Assembly: GCA_902584365.1 (NCBI GenBank)
Contig: CACHZG010000002.1
Span: 57,832 to 121,831 of the forward strand
DNA: 64,000 bases
Source: an uncultured Pelagibacteraceae bacterium
GTDB lineage: Bacteria > Pseudomonadota > Alphaproteobacteria > Pelagibacterales > Pelagibacteraceae
Reading direction: 5' to 3'
This document shows positions 1 to 11,620 of this stretch, in pieces. Below the pieces are notes generated by a model. The model worked only from the letters and a program-made list of their open reading frames with translations. It ran no database searches and was not told where the DNA came from. The first letter of the stretch is position 1, and every line of letters starts with the position of its first letter. A program made the translations under genes and the position numbers.

Positions 1-2050
1 TTTCAATTTCAAATTGCAAATAGGGTCCAAATCTACCATTTTTTAAATAAATATCTTTACCGTCCGAATTTTGACCTATTAATTTTGGTTCTGACAGGTT
101 TATCATTTGTGAAGCTTTAGTTTTTGACAAAGGCCGTGTAAACTTACATTCAGGATAATTAGAGCAACCAATAAATGCACCTCCTCTAAAACTATTTTTT
201 AAACTTAATTTTCCTTCACCAGAAACACATGTTTTGTTATATAATTTGCAACTTCTATCAATGTTACCATCATTATTTCTTTCAAATATTAAAGCTCCTA
301 AACTTTCATTTAACATGTCTAAAACTTCGCGTGTTCTTATTTCTTTGACAGAACCCACATTAGAGTAAAAATCTTTCCAAAAATTTTCTAAAACTTTGAT
401 ATAATCTGCTTTCCCACTAGTAATATCATCTAATTGATTTTCTAAATCAGCTGTAAAATTATAATCAACATATTTTGCAAAAAGTTTTTCTAAAAATGCA
501 GATAATAATTTCCCTCTATCTGTTGGATGAAACCTTTTATTCATTAGTTCAACATAATTTCTTGTAGATAATACAGAAATTATGCTGGCATATGTTGACG
601 GCCTACCTATACCAAGCTCTTCTAACTTCTTAACTAAGCTTGCCTCAGAATACCTCGGAGGTGGATTTGTAAAGTGTTGTTCATCAATTATTTCTTTTAT
701 ATTTACACTGTCACCAATTTTAACAACCGGTAAAATATTTTTTGCATCATCGTCATTTTCAGGTGCTGAATAAATTTTTAGAAAACCATCAAATTTCAAT
801 ACTGATCCACTAGCATTAAATATAATCGAGTCATCTTCAGAGGAAATCTGTATTGAGTTTCTGTCAAATTCGGCTGGATTCATTTGCGATGAAAGGGCAC
901 GAGACCAAATCAAATCATATAACTTTAATTGATCAGTACTTAAATATTTTTTTAAATCACTTGGTTTTTTTTTTATATCGGTTGGTCGGATAGCTTCGTG
1001 AGCTTCTTGAGCGTTTTTAGCTTTTTTTCCAGCGTAATTATTTGGTGCTGTAGGTAAATATTTTGTACCATGATTATTTTCGATAAAATTTCTAAAATCA
1101 GTTACAGCTTCTTTTGATATGTTTGTTCCATCAGTCCGCATATAGGTAATCAAACCAACTGTGTCTCCTTCCATATCGATACCCTGGTAAAGTCTCTGAG
1201 CAATTTGCATAGTTCTTGAAGCACCAAACCCATATTTACCTGAGGCTGTTTGTTGCAGAGTAGAGGTAGTAAAAGGTGCCAGAGGATTACGTTTAAAAAC
1301 TTTACTTGTTACATCTTTAATCGTGTATTTCTTATTTTTAATTTCTTCACTGGCTTTATTTATTGAGTCTTTATTCCTAAAAGTAAACCTTTCTACCTTA
1401 TTATTTTTAAAAATGTTAATTTTAGAGTTTATTAAACTTAATTGTGAGTCTTGAAAGTTAATATTTAAACTCCAGTATTCTTCTGGCTTAAAAGACTCTA
1501 TTTCATGCTCTCTTTCTGTAATTAATTTTAAAGCAACTGACTGAACACGACCAGCTGATTTAGAGCCAGGAAGCTTTGTCCATAAAATTGGTGAAATATT
1601 AAAGCCAACCAAATAATCAAGTGCTCTTCTAGCAAGATAGGCATTAACTAAAGTATTTTCAATTTCTCTTGGATTGTTAATACCTTTAAGTACTGCATTT
1701 TTAGTAATTTCATTAAATACAACTCTTTCTAATTTTTTTCCCTTAAGTAACTTTTTATCTTCTAATACTTTTTTTACATGCCAAGCTATTGCCTCTCCCT
1801 CTCTATCAGGATCTGTTGCTAATATTATTTTATCACTTTCTTTAGCTGCATCTGTAATTTCTTTTAAGTATTTTTTTGAAAATGCATCTAATTCCCATTG
1901 CATTTCAAAATTTTTTTCAGGATCCACAGATCCGTTTTTAGAAGGTAAGTCTCGTATATGACCATAACTTGCCAAAACTATATAATCTTTACCTAAGTAT
2001 TTATTTATCGTTTTAGCTTTTGCAGGACTTTCAACGACTACAAGATTCAT
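1..2050 (-). CDS. topA: DNA topoisomerase I (3' end truncated by window start)
   Basis: Reverse-strand translation begins MNLVVVESPAKAKTINKYLGKDYIVLASYGHIRDLP...TDPDREGEAIAWHV, typical TopA Toprim; open to the window edge, so absent from the ORF track. Confidence 0.95.
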   Translation of the reverse strand, partial: MNLVVVESPAKAKTINKYLGKDYIVLASYGHIRDLPSKNGSVDPEKNFEMQWELDAFSKKYLKEITDAAKESDKIILATDPDREGEAIAWHVKKVLEDKKLLKGKKLERVVFNEITKNAVLKGINNPREIENTLVNAYLARRALDYLVGFNISPILWTKLPGSKSAGRVQSVALKLITEREHEIESFKPEEYWSLNINFQDSQLSLINSKINIFKNNKVERFTFRNKDSINKASEEIKNKKYTIKDVTSKVFKRNPLAPFTTSTLQQTASGKYGFGASRTMQIAQRLYQGIDMEGDTVGLITYMRTDGTNISKEAVTDFRNFIENNHGTKYLPTAPNNYAGKKAKNAQEAHEAIRPTDIKKKPSDLKKYLSTDQLKLYDLIWSRALSSQMNPAEFDRNSIQISSEDDSIIFNASGSVLKFDGFLKIYSAPENDDDAKNILPVVKIGDSVNIKEIIDEQHFTNPPPRYSEASLVKKLEELGIGRPSTYASIISVLSTRNYVELMNKRFHPTDRGKLLSAFLEKLFAKYVDYNFTADLENQLDDITSGKADYIKVLENFWKDFYSNVGSVKEIRTREVLDMLNESLGALIFERNNDGNIDRSCKLYNKTCVSGEGKLSLKNSFRGGAFIGCSNYPECKFTRPLSKTKASQMINLSEPKLIGQNSDGKDIYLKNGRFGPYLQFEIE

Positions 2051-2123
2051 GATTTATATCTTTATTTGAATAAACTAAGATTTGTCAAATAGATTTAATT
2101 GGATTTATTAAAAAACCTTGAAT

Positions 2124-2702
2124 TTAAAGATTAATTTTACTTTCAGTGCCTGATTTCAATCGTCCAATATTAGCTCTATGACTGTAGATAATAAGCACTA
2201 AAAATAAAAATAACATAATTGAATCATTGAGTCCTTCAAAATAAACATTTATCGATAGAACTATCAATGAAGAAACTAAAGATCCTAGTGAGACAAATTT
2301 GGTTATAAATATTATAGTCAACCAACTTAAAATGAATATCACTGCATAAAAAAAGTTCAAACCAAATAAAATTCCTAAATAAGTAGCAACACCCTTGCCG
2401 CCTTTAAATTTTAACCATATTGGAAATAAATGACCAAGAAATACTAATATAGCTGATAAAAAGAAATAATCTGAAAAAAATCTGATCGTAATCATTACTG
2501 CTAAATAGCTTTTTAGTCCATCCATTATTAAAGTTAAAAAACCTAAGACTTTGCCACCTGATCTTAAGACATTTGTCGCTCCAATATTCCCTGAGCCAGA
2601 CTGTCTAATATCTTTTTTAAGAAATATTTTAGAAAGAATTAATCCAAAAGGAATAGACCCTAATAAATAAGAGTAAATGCTGATAAAAAAAATCTCTTGC
2701 AT
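2124..2702 (-). CDS. plsY: glycerol-3-phosphate acyltransferase PlsY
   Basis: 192 aa membrane protein with YLLGSIPFGLILSK, SGNIGATNVLR and GGKGVAT motifs. Confidence 0.93.
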   Translation of the reverse strand: MQEIFFISIYSYLLGSIPFGLILSKIFLKKDIRQSGSGNIGATNVLRSGGKVLGFLTLIMDGLKSYLAVMITIRFFSDYFFLSAILVFLGHLFPIWLKFKGGKGVATYLGILFGLNFFYAVIFILSWLTIIFITKFVSLGSLVSSLIVLSINVYFEGLNDSIMLFLFLVLIIYSHRANIGRLKSGTESKINL

Positions 2703-3989
2703 TTAACTATATACTAACTGACCTTTTAAAAATGTCATCAATACTTTCCCTTGAAGAGATTTATTTTCAATAGCTGCATTTTTTGATTTTGATTTAAGTT
2801 TATTAGCATCTACTTTCCATGGTTTATCGGGATCAAAAATACATATATCCGCATCGGAACCAACTTTTAATGTTCCTTTATCTATTTTGAGTATTTTAGC
2901 TGGATTAATTGTTATCAGCTCTATCAATTTTAAAAGATCAACTGACTTGTTATGATAAAGTTCAAGAACTAAAGGTAATAGTGTTTCTACTCCAATTGAG
3001 CCTGTGGCTGCTTGAGTAAAAGGAAGTCGTTTACTTTCTTCATCCTCAGGTTTATGAGCAGATACAATAACATCGATAAGATCAGAGTTGATTGCGGATA
3101 TTAAAGATTTTCTATCATTTTCAGATCTAAGAGGAGGTGCAAATTTTAAGAAAGTTTTAAAGTCACCAATATCATTATCATTCAAGGATAAATGATTAAT
3201 GGATACTCCAGTAGTAAATTTTTTTCCATTTTTTTTATTTTTTTTTATAACTTCAACAGATTTCTGAGATGAAATTTGATTTATGTGATATCTGCAGGGA
3301 AATTCTTCAAGTAAAGTCAAATCTCTTTCAATAATTATTTTTTCTGCAATTGATGGAATACTTTGTAATCCTAATCTAGTAGCTATTTCTCCTTCATTAA
3401 TACATCCATCCTTTGATAATTCATAATCTTCAACATGTTGCATTATAAGGACGCCCATATCAGATGCGTAATCCATAATTCGGGACATAATTTCTGTATT
3501 TTGTATTGCTTGATATGGATCTGTAAAAGCAATAATTCCTCTAGAATTTAGTAATCCGAATTCAACCATCTCTTTCCCAGCCATTTCTCTTGTTAAACAA
3601 GCTGCTGGAAAAATGTTTAGGTTTGATTTATCCCTTCCTCTTCTAATAATAAAGTCTACCATAGATACGTTGTCAATTAATGGCTTTGTATTAGGCATGG
3701 TAACAACAGAAGTTACTCCTCCGGCCAAAGCCGCTTGAGTTAACGTTCTAAAATTCTCTTTGTATTCAAATCCAGGCTCCCCAACAAAAACATTCATGTC
3801 AATTATTCCAGGTATCGCAATTCTTTTATCACAATCAATTTCCTCAGTTCTGGTTGATGATTTCGAAATCTTAACATTTTTTCCTAGATCTTTTATTTTA
3901 CCATTATCATCGATAAGAATACTGCCTATCTCATTAATCTTTTGTGATGGATCAATTATTCTACAATTTTTTAATATTTTCTCTTTCAT
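2703..3989 (-). CDS. dihydroorotase-like protein, probably a non-catalytic PyrC'/PyrX subunit
   Basis: Amidohydrolase/DHOase-like ([21 protein letters not shown]) next to pyrB; the HxH metal motif reads NVF and the TDHAPH motif reads SAHKPE. Confidence 0.85.
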   Translation of the reverse strand: MKEKILKNCRIIDPSQKINEIGSILIDDNGKIKDLGKNVKISKSSTRTEEIDCDKRIAIPGIIDMNVFVGEPGFEYKENFRTLTQAALAGGVTSVVTMPNTKPLIDNVSMVDFIIRRGRDKSNLNIFPAACLTREMAGKEMVEFGLLNSRGIIAFTDPYQAIQNTEIMSRIMDYASDMGVLIMQHVEDYELSKDGCINEGEIATRLGLQSIPSIAEKIIIERDLTLLEEFPCRYHINQISSQKSVEVIKKNKKNGKKFTTGVSINHLSLNDNDIGDFKTFLKFAPPLRSENDRKSLISAINSDLIDVIVSAHKPEDEESKRLPFTQAATGSIGVETLLPLVLELYHNKSVDLLKLIELITINPAKILKIDKGTLKVGSDADICIFDPDKPWKVDANKLKSKSKNAAIENKSLQGKVLMTFLKGQLVYS

Positions 3990-4939
3990 TTACAATATAA
4001 TTTAAGGCAGGCCATTCTAACTGCCACTCCAAGTTCAACTTGTTCTTTAACTAAACTAACATTAATATCATCAGCTAATTTAGTATCTATTTCCACACCT
4101 CTATTCATAGGACCAGGGTGCATTACTAATGCATCATTGCTTGCAAATTTTAATTTTTCAGGAGTAAGTCCAAAATATTCGTAGTACTCTCTTTTGGACG
4201 GCAAAAAGGATCCCTTCATTCTTTCATTTTGTAATCTTAGCATCATAACAATATCACATGACTCCAATCCTTTCTTCATACTCGTAAACGCTTTAACTCC
4301 AAGTTGTTCAATCGAGTCTGGCATTAAAGTTTTCGGGGCAATAACATTTACTTCTGCCCCTAACATATTCATCAAGTAAATATTTGATCTTGCTACTCTA
4401 GAATGTTTTATGTCACCACAGATTGCAATTTTAAGTCCTTCAATTTTTCCTTTTCTATTTATAATTGTTAGAGCGTCAAGTAATGCTTGAGTAGGGTGCT
4501 CTCTTCTTCCGTCTCCTGCGTTTATCACAGCACAATTAACTTTTTGTGAAAGAAGATTTGGTGCACCAGAGTCTTGGTGTCTAACAACAATTAAATCTGG
4601 ATGCATAGCATTAAGTGTCATTGCAGTATCAATAAGCGTTTCACCCTTTTTTAAAGCAGAGTTACTCATATTCATTGTCATAACATCTGCACCTAATCTT
4701 TTGCCAGCTAAGTCAAAAGAACTCTGTGTTCTGGTTGATGGTTCAAAAAATAAATTGATTTGAGTTTTTCCTCTTAAAGTATCTAATTTCTTGGTATTGC
4801 TCCTATTTAATTTAATAAAAGCTTTTGCCTCATTAAGAATTTTTTGAGCTTCTAAAATTGATAAATTTTGGATACCTAAAAGATGTTTGGGTGAGTTTTT
4901 AATAGCTAAAGTCTTTTTTATTACTGCCATTAAAATCAA
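3986..4939 (-). CDS. pyrB: aspartate carbamoyltransferase catalytic subunit
   Basis: [34 protein letters not shown] and [11 protein letters not shown] motifs. Confidence 0.95.
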   Translation of the reverse strand: MILMAVIKKTLAIKNSPKHLLGIQNLSILEAQKILNEAKAFIKLNRSNTKKLDTLRGKTQINLFFEPSTRTQSSFDLAGKRLGADVMTMNMSNSALKKGETLIDTAMTLNAMHPDLIVVRHQDSGAPNLLSQKVNCAVINAGDGRREHPTQALLDALTIINRKGKIEGLKIAICGDIKHSRVARSNIYLMNMLGAEVNVIAPKTLMPDSIEQLGVKAFTSMKKGLESCDIVMMLRLQNERMKGSFLPSKREYYEYFGLTPEKLKFASNDALVMHPGPMNRGVEIDTKLADDINVSLVKEQVELGVAVRMACLKLYCK

Positions 4940-4965
4940 CTCTATAGGCCTTTTGTAAGATCATA

Positions 4966-5430
4966 TCAAGTATTATTTTTAGATAGATAATCCAAAGCAC
5001 CTTGCAGAATGAATTGTGCTGCATTTTCGTCTAATTTTTGAACCTTTTTACTTACATTTATATCTAAATTACTAGATAAATTAAAAGCACCCTCACTTGA
5101 GAGTCTTTCATCCCACATAGTGATATTTTTTGTAACATCTTTTGATAATTTTAAAGCTAAATCTTTTGCCGATTGAGATGAGGGACTTGCGGATCCGTCC
5201 ATATTTACCGGGTTACCAACTATGATACCCTTAATATTATTTTCCTGGACTATTTTCTTTATTTCAGCCAAAAAATTAGAATAATCTTTTTTAATTACCG
5301 TTTTGTATGGTGTGGCAACTATTTTATTTTCGTCCGAAATAGCTATTCCTACACGCTTTTTTCCAGGGTCAATGCCTATTAGCCTTGATTTTTTGTCTAG
5401 TTTTTTCTTAAATTCCTCTATATCCAACAT
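4966..5430 (-). CDS. ruvX: Holliday junction resolvase-like protein RuvX/YqgF
   Basis: LIGIDPGKKRVGIAISD, GIIVGNPVNMDGS and WDERLSS motifs. Confidence 0.93.
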   Translation of the reverse strand: MLDIEEFKKKLDKKSRLIGIDPGKKRVGIAISDENKIVATPYKTVIKKDYSNFLAEIKKIVQENNIKGIIVGNPVNMDGSASPSSQSAKDLALKLSKDVTKNITMWDERLSSEGAFNLSSNLDINVSKKVQKLDENAAQFILQGALDYLSKNNT

Positions 5431-5484
5431 CTATTTTTTATATTTTATGATATTAATTTCCTATATAAATAACATAAATCACAG

Positions 5485-5772
5485 ATGTCCATAGATAAAG
5501 ATAAAATTAAACACATTAGTAAGTTAGCTAGAATATCTTTAGACTCGAAAAAATCTGACTCTTTAGCCAAAGATTTAACTTCAATATTTAAATTTATAGA
5601 GCAATTAAATGAATTAAATACAGACAAGGTAGAGCCATTATCCTCAATTCTAAACTCACCGCTCAGATCAAGAGAAGATAAAATAGATGATGGTAAAATA
5701 AGAGATAAAATACTTGAGAATTCGCCAAAAAAAAATGAGGAATTTTTTGTTGTTCCAAAGGTAATTGAATAA
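5485..5772 (+). CDS. gatC: Asp-tRNA(Asn)/Glu-tRNA(Gln) amidotransferase subunit C
   Basis: 95 aa, [15 protein letters not shown]...[17 protein letters not shown]; directly upstream of gatA. Confidence 0.9.
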   Translation: MSIDKDKIKHISKLARISLDSKKSDSLAKDLTSIFKFIEQLNELNTDKVEPLSSILNSPLRSREDKIDDGKIRDKILENSPKKNEEFFVVPKVIE

Positions 5773-7229
5773 TGTCAGAAGTAATCAATAAAAATTTATC
5801 TGAAATAATAGATTTAATAAAAAAAAAAGAAATTAAATCCGAGGAGCTTACTAAACTTTATATAGATAGAGCAAATAAGAGCAAAAAACTTAATTCTTAT
5901 ATAACAACCTGTTTTGAATATACCACTCAAAAAGCAAAAGAGTTTGACAAAAAACCGAATTTTAACTCTTTACTCCCAGGAGTTCCATTAGCTGTAAAAG
6001 ATCTTTTTTGTACTAATGGATTTAAAACTACCGCAGGAAGTAAAATGCTTGAGAATTTTGTGCCTAAATATGAGTCTACCGTAACAGAAAATTTATGGAA
6101 AGAGGGGGCAATCTTACTTGGTAAACTAAATTGTGATGAATATGCTATGGGATCATCAAATGAAACAAGTTATTTTGGAAATGTTATAAATCCAGTAGCT
6201 AGAGACACTGTCCCCGGTGGATCATCTGGAGGATCTGCATCTGCACTTGCAGCTAATTTAACTCCTGCAACAATCGGGACAGATACAGGGGGGTCAATAA
6301 GACAACCCGCCTCCTTTACTGGTACTGTCGGTTTAAAACCGACTTATGGACTATGTTCACGGTGGGGAATTGTTGCGTTTGCCTCTTCACTTGATCAAGC
6401 TGGTCCGATGACTAAATCTGTCAAAGATTGCTCAATTATGTTAGAGGCTATGGCTGGATTTGATAAAAAAGACTCTACATCTATATATAAAAAAAAAGAA
6501 AACTACTCAAAAAATTTAAAAAATAATATTAAAGGAATAAAAATTGGAATTCCAAAGGAATATAGAGTTGAAAAAATGCCAAAAGAAATTGAAGAACTAT
6601 GGAACAAGGGAAAAAGTATTCTAAAAGACTTAGGCGCTGATATTGTTGATATTTCTCTTCCACATACAAAGTATGCACTTCCGACATATTATATAGTTGC
6701 ACCAGCAGAAGCATCTTCAAATTTAGCTAGATATGATGGAGTAAAGTATGGTTACAGATCATCAAAGGGGAGTGATTTAATCGAAATGTATGAGAATACG
6801 AGATCCGAAGGATTTGGGGATGAGGTTAAGAGAAGAATCTTAATTGGTACTTACGTTTTGTCATCAGGGTACTACGATGCTTATTATCTTAAAGCTCAAA
6901 AAGTTAGACAGCTTATTAAAAAAGATTTTGATGAAAATTTTGCTAAGGTAGATGCTATTTTGACACCTTCAACACCAAGCTCTGCATTTAAAATTGGTGA
7001 AAAGACTAATGACCCTATTTCTATGTATCTCAATGATATATTTACAGTACCAGTAAATTTAGCTGGTTTACCTGCAATATCGGTACCCGCAGGTTTAGAC
7101 AAGAAGGGCTATCCGCTAGGTTTGCAGTTAATTGGAAAGACTTTAGATGAGCAAAATATATTGAATGTGGCCTATGCTTTTGAAAAAAATTGTAATTTTA
7201 AAAATGAAATAAAAAGTTGGTGGTTATGA
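5772..7229 (+). CDS. gatA: Asp/Glu-tRNA amidotransferase subunit A
   Basis: Amidase signature [36 protein letters not shown]. Confidence 0.96.
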   Translation: MSEVINKNLSEIIDLIKKKEIKSEELTKLYIDRANKSKKLNSYITTCFEYTTQKAKEFDKKPNFNSLLPGVPLAVKDLFCTNGFKTTAGSKMLENFVPKYESTVTENLWKEGAILLGKLNCDEYAMGSSNETSYFGNVINPVARDTVPGGSSGGSASALAANLTPATIGTDTGGSIRQPASFTGTVGLKPTYGLCSRWGIVAFASSLDQAGPMTKSVKDCSIMLEAMAGFDKKDSTSIYKKKENYSKNLKNNIKGIKIGIPKEYRVEKMPKEIEELWNKGKSILKDLGADIVDISLPHTKYALPTYYIVAPAEASSNLARYDGVKYGYRSSKGSDLIEMYENTRSEGFGDEVKRRILIGTYVLSSGYYDAYYLKAQKVRQLIKKDFDENFAKVDAILTPSTPSSAFKIGEKTNDPISMYLNDIFTVPVNLAGLPAISVPAGLDKKGYPLGLQLIGKTLDEQNILNVAYAFEKNCNFKNEIKSWWL

Positions 7230-8695
7230 GCAAAGATATATTTGATTATTTTATAAAAGGAGAGAAAAAAAAGTATGAGGTAATAATTGGCTTGGAAGTT
7301 CATGCTCAAGTATCTTCAAACTCGAAACTTTTCTCTGGTTCTGCAACTAAGTTTGGAGCTGAACCTAACAGCCAAGTTAGTCTTATAGACTCTGCTTTTC
7401 CTGGTATGCTTCCTGTTATAAATAAAGAGTGCATAAACCAAGCCATTAGGACTGGTTTAGGACTAAATGCTAAAATTAATAATAATTCTATGTTTGATAG
7501 AAAAAACTATTTTTATGCAGACCTTCCTCAAGGTTATCAGATCTCACAGTATAAAAATCCTATTGTTGGTGAAGGTAAAGTTTTATTAGATATGCCGTAT
7601 GGTTCAAAAGAAATCGGCATTGAAAGACTTCATCTAGAGCAAGATGCAGGTAAAAGTATTCACGATATGGATCCATCAAGTACCTATGTCGATTTAAATC
7701 GTTCTGGAATTGCGCTAATGGAAATTGTAAGTAAACCAGATCTTCGATCTCCAGAAGAAGTTAATGCTTACATAAAAAAACTTAGAACTATAATGAGATA
7801 TCTTGGAACTTGTGATGGTAATATGCAAGAGGGCTCATTAAGAGCTGATGTGAATGTATCAGTAAGACAAGTAGGAGATAAAAAATTTGGAACAAGATGT
7901 GAGATAAAAAATGTAAATTCAATAAAATTTATGCAAATGGCAATAGAATACGAAGCTAAAAGACAAGTTGGGTTATTAGATGAAGGAAAAAAAATTGAGC
8001 AGGAAACTAGACTTTTTGATACAAAGAAAAATGAGACAAGATCAATGAGATCAAAAGAAGATGCCCATGATTATAGGTATTTTCCAGATCCGGATCTTTT
8101 GCCTCTCAAAATTGAACAAAAATTAATAAATGATTTAAAAGAATCTTTACCAGAGTTACCTGATAATAAAAAAGAAAGATTTATGAAAGATTACGGACTT
8201 AATTCATATGAGGCGAATGTACTCGTTTCTGAAAAAGAAATTTCAAATTATTATGAAGAAGTTGCAAAACTATCTGATAAAAAACTTGCAGCAACATGGA
8301 TGATGGGAGATTTATTTGCAATGCTAAATGACAAAGGATTGAATATATCCAAATCGCCTATCCCTGCTAAAAATTTTGCTGAATTGATACAATCAATAAA
8401 ATCAGGGGAAATTTCTGGCAGAATAGCAAAAGAAGTTTTTGAGTTAATGGTAGAGAGCGGAGATAATCCTAAAAAAATTATCGAGTCAAAAGGCATGAAA
8501 CAACAAAGTGATCCTAAAGAATTAGAAAGAATTATTAATGAAATATTAACTAAGAACAAAGATAAAGTTGATCAGTATAAGTCCGGTAAAGAAAAATTAT
8601 TTGGTTTTTTTGTTGGTCAAGTTATGAAACAATCAGGGGGAAAAGCCAATCCGCAATTAACAAACGAAATCTTAAAAAAACTTTTAAAAGGCTAA
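7226..8695 (+). CDS. gatB: Asp/Glu-tRNA amidotransferase subunit B
   Basis: [23 protein letters not shown] and [17 protein letters not shown] motifs; likely start at 7226 (ORF track starts 7217). Confidence 0.95.
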   Translation: MSKDIFDYFIKGEKKKYEVIIGLEVHAQVSSNSKLFSGSATKFGAEPNSQVSLIDSAFPGMLPVINKECINQAIRTGLGLNAKINNNSMFDRKNYFYADLPQGYQISQYKNPIVGEGKVLLDMPYGSKEIGIERLHLEQDAGKSIHDMDPSSTYVDLNRSGIALMEIVSKPDLRSPEEVNAYIKKLRTIMRYLGTCDGNMQEGSLRADVNVSVRQVGDKKFGTRCEIKNVNSIKFMQMAIEYEAKRQVGLLDEGKKIEQETRLFDTKKNETRSMRSKEDAHDYRYFPDPDLLPLKIEQKLINDLKESLPELPDNKKERFMKDYGLNSYEANVLVSEKEISNYYEEVAKLSDKKLAATWMMGDLFAMLNDKGLNISKSPIPAKNFAELIQSIKSGEISGRIAKEVFELMVESGDNPKKIIESKGMKQQSDPKELERIINEILTKNKDKVDQYKSGKEKLFGFFVGQVMKQSGGKANPQLTNEILKKLLKG

Positions 8696-8697
8696 TT

Positions 8698-9351
8698 ATG
8701 CCTAAAAAATTAGATTTAACTGATAACCTTGAAAAATATATTATTGATCACTCAGAAAAATTATCTAACGTTCAGAATGAAATAATTCAGCATAATATAA
8801 GCTTAGGAGATCAGCAAAGATTACAAATATCTATATCACAAGCTCAATTTCTACAAACATTAATAAAAGTTTCAAATGTAAAAAAAATTTTAGAGATTGG
8901 TAGTTTTACTGGATTTAGTGCTTTGTCTATGGCTATGGCGCTCCCTGTTGATGGAATTTTAATTAGTTTAGATAAAAATCCTGAATTTAGCAAAAAAGCT
9001 AAATACTTTTATGACAAAGCCAATGAAAAAAGGATTAAACAAATTATCAAACCAGCTTTAGAGAGTTTGAAAGAATTAAAAATTACAAAAAAGTTATTCG
9101 ATTTAATTTTTATCGATGCTGATAAAGAAAATTACCTAAACTATTACGAGTCTTGTATTGATTTGATAGATAAAAAAGGTCTTATAGTTATTGATAATGT
9201 ATTATGGCACGGTGAAGTTGCCGAGGATACAAATAATGATAAATTCACTAATATTATCAGGGATTTTAATAATCATATAAAAAAAGATAAAAGGATTACA
9301 AAGAATATAATTCCTATTGGTGATGGATTAACTATTTGTATAAAAAAATAA
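8698..9351 (+). CDS. class I SAM-dependent O-methyltransferase
   Basis: VKKILEIGSFTGFSALSMAMALP, FIDADKENYLNYYE and IDNVLWHGEVAE motifs. Confidence 0.85.
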   Translation: MPKKLDLTDNLEKYIIDHSEKLSNVQNEIIQHNISLGDQQRLQISISQAQFLQTLIKVSNVKKILEIGSFTGFSALSMAMALPVDGILISLDKNPEFSKKAKYFYDKANEKRIKQIIKPALESLKELKITKKLFDLIFIDADKENYLNYYESCIDLIDKKGLIVIDNVLWHGEVAEDTNNDKFTNIIRDFNNHIKKDKRITKNIIPIGDGLTICIKK

Positions 9352-10256
9352 TGTTCACTATTTCTGGATTTTACAAATTTAAAAAGATTAATTTCTTAAA
9401 AAAATACAAAACTTATCTAGAAAATGAAATATCAAATACCAGTATAAAAGGATCAATTATAATCTCGTCTGAAGGTATTAACGGATCTCTTGCAGGTAAT
9501 AGTAAAGATATTTTTAAAATTTTAAAATTTCTAAAAAAAAAATTTAAATTCAAAGAATTTGATAGTAGCAATATTTCTACTAGTCATTTTCAACCATTTC
9601 ACAAAGCAAAAGTAAAAGTAAAAAAAGAAGTTGTACCACTTGGGTTAAAAATTACGAGTGAAAGTAAAAGACATAATAGATATTTGTCTGGAAAATCTTG
9701 GAATAAACTGATTAAAAAAAAAGAAACTCTCGTGATTGATGTAAGAAAACCCTTTGAATATAATGTTGGATCTTTTAAAAATGCAATGAATCCAAATGTA
9801 CAAAATTTTCGAGATTTTCCTAAATTTTTAAGCAAAGTCGAAAAGACTAAACCTGTTGCTATGTTTTGCACAGGAGGTATTAGATGTGAAAAGGCATCTA
9901 TTTTTTTAAAAAAAAAGGGCTTCAAAAACGTGTTTCAATTAAAAGGTGGAATAATTAATTATCTCAACAAAACTGAAAAAAAAGATAGTTTGTGGAAAGG
10001 CGAATGTTTTGTTTTTGATAATAGAGTTTCTTTAAAGCATAAATTAAAACAAGGAACTTTTTCTATTTGCGGGGGCTGCCGGAAACCTATATCAACAAAA
10101 GATAAGAGATCAAAAAAATATGAAGAGGGCGTTTCTTGTGAAAGGTGTTATGACACACTATCAAGTTTGCAAAAATCAAGATTTCGGATGAGGCAAAATC
10201 AAATTAATCTTGCCAAAAAAACGGGAAAGAAGCATAAGTTTCAAAAGGAATATTAA
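9351..10256 (+). CDS. trhO: tRNA uridine(34) hydroxylase / rhodanese-related protein (YceA/TrhO)
   Basis: EGINGSLAG and rhodanese loop MFCTGGIRCEKAS; ATG at 9351 overlaps the preceding stop (TAATG). Confidence 0.88.
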   Translation: MFTISGFYKFKKINFLKKYKTYLENEISNTSIKGSIIISSEGINGSLAGNSKDIFKILKFLKKKFKFKEFDSSNISTSHFQPFHKAKVKVKKEVVPLGLKITSESKRHNRYLSGKSWNKLIKKKETLVIDVRKPFEYNVGSFKNAMNPNVQNFRDFPKFLSKVEKTKPVAMFCTGGIRCEKASIFLKKKGFKNVFQLKGGIINYLNKTEKKDSLWKGECFVFDNRVSLKHKLKQGTFSICGGCRKPISTKDKRSKKYEEGVSCERCYDTLSSLQKSRFRMRQNQINLAKKTGKKHKFQKEY

Positions 10257-10258
10257 AT

Positions 10259-11620
10259 ATGGATTTAACAAAAGGTTCAATTTGGCAACTTTTAAGAAAA
10301 GTAACTATACCTGCTAGTACTGGATCTCTTTTTCAAACTTTTTATAATCTAGTTGACACTTATTTTGCTGGAAGAATTTCTCCAGAGGCATTAGCAGCAA
10401 TAGCAAAATCTTGGCCAATTTATTTTATAGCAATAGCAGTAGCTGTTGGTATTGGAGCCGGAACCACAGCTTTAATAAGTAATTCAATAGGAGCCAAAGA
10501 AGACAAAAAAGCTTCCATGTATGTTGCTCAATCTATAGTACTAGCAATTGTTATATCGATTTTTGTAACTATGTTTGGTTTAAATTTTTCCGATGAACTT
10601 TTAAGAATTATGGGTTCTACTGAAGAAAGTATAATTTTAACTCGTGAATACTTGGATATAATATTTTTTGGAGCCATAATTGTATTAGTTCAGTTATCTT
10701 TAAATGGTACTTTGAATGCACAGGGTGATACAAAAAGTTATAGAAACGTATTAATATTTACTTTCTTCTTAAACATTTTTCTTAACCCTTTATTTATTTT
10801 TGGTTATGGATTTATACCTGCATTTGGTATAGCTGGTTTAGCTATTGCTACACTAGTTTCTCAGTGTGTTGGTTTGATATATTTAGCTAATAAAGTTTAT
10901 TGCTGTAAACTAAAAAAATTTCTTTATCCAGAATGTTTTAAACCAAAATTAGATTATTTAAGCACACTATTCAAACAATCAGTGCCAATAATGTTTACAA
11001 TGCTGATGATAATGTTTGGAGTATTTAATATTTTCTATTTTGTTGGGCAATTTGGAGAATTAGCGACAGCAGGTTATGGCACTGCTGTAAGAATTGAGCA
11101 AGTTTTACTTCTTCCAGTCATAGGATTAAACACTGCTGTTCTGTCAATAGCTGGTCAAAACTTTGGTGCAAAAATGCATTTTAGAGTTAAAGAGGTTTAC
11201 GGAAAAGCCTTAATGTTTGGTTCAGGATTCATGGTATTAGCGGGTATTTTTGTTTATTTAACATCAGAATTCATAATTTCTTTTTTTACAAATGACTTAG
11301 AAGTTATCCAAAGAGGAGCACTTTATTTACAAGTTGCAGCTTTAATTGGACCTGTGTATCCAGTATTTTTTATAACCTCTGCTTTATTTCAGGCACTTAA
11401 AAGACCAATTTATAGTTTATACATGACGATACTTAGACTTACTTTAATACCATTTTTGTCACTTTGGTATGTCATAAACATTAGAAATGGTGAATACCAA
11501 GATATTTTTTATACGATTTTGGTTACAAATTGGATGATGGGATTAGTGGTATTAACTTTTGTACCATTTTTTTTAAAGAGAGTATTTAAGATTTCCTTAA
11601 AAAAATTATTTGTATTTTAG
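10259..11620 (+). CDS. MATE family efflux transporter
   Basis: About 12-TM protein, 453 aa, starting LRKVTIPASTGSLFQTFYNLVDTYFAGR. Confidence 0.88.
   Translation: MDLTKGSIWQLLRKVTIPASTGSLFQTFYNLVDTYFAGRISPEALAAIAKSWPIYFIAIAVAVGIGAGTTALISNSIGAKEDKKASMYVAQSIVLAIVISIFVTMFGLNFSDELLRIMGSTEESIILTREYLDIIFFGAIIVLVQLSLNGTLNAQGDTKSYRNVLIFTFFLNIFLNPLFIFGYGFIPAFGIAGLAIATLVSQCVGLIYLANKVYCCKLKKFLYPECFKPKLDYLSTLFKQSVPIMFTMLMIMFGVFNIFYFVGQFGELATAGYGTAVRIEQVLLLPVIGLNTAVLSIAGQNFGAKMHFRVKEVYGKALMFGSGFMVLAGIFVYLTSEFIISFFTNDLEVIQRGALYLQVAALIGPVYPVFFITSALFQALKRPIYSLYMTILRLTLIPFLSLWYVINIRNGEYQDIFYTILVTNWMMGLVVLTFVPFFLKRVFKISLKKLFVF

Noticed and set aside
582-1961. Plus-strand ORFs at 582..773 and 1674..1961
   Set aside because: Antisense to the clear topA coding sequence on the minus strand; no independent support.
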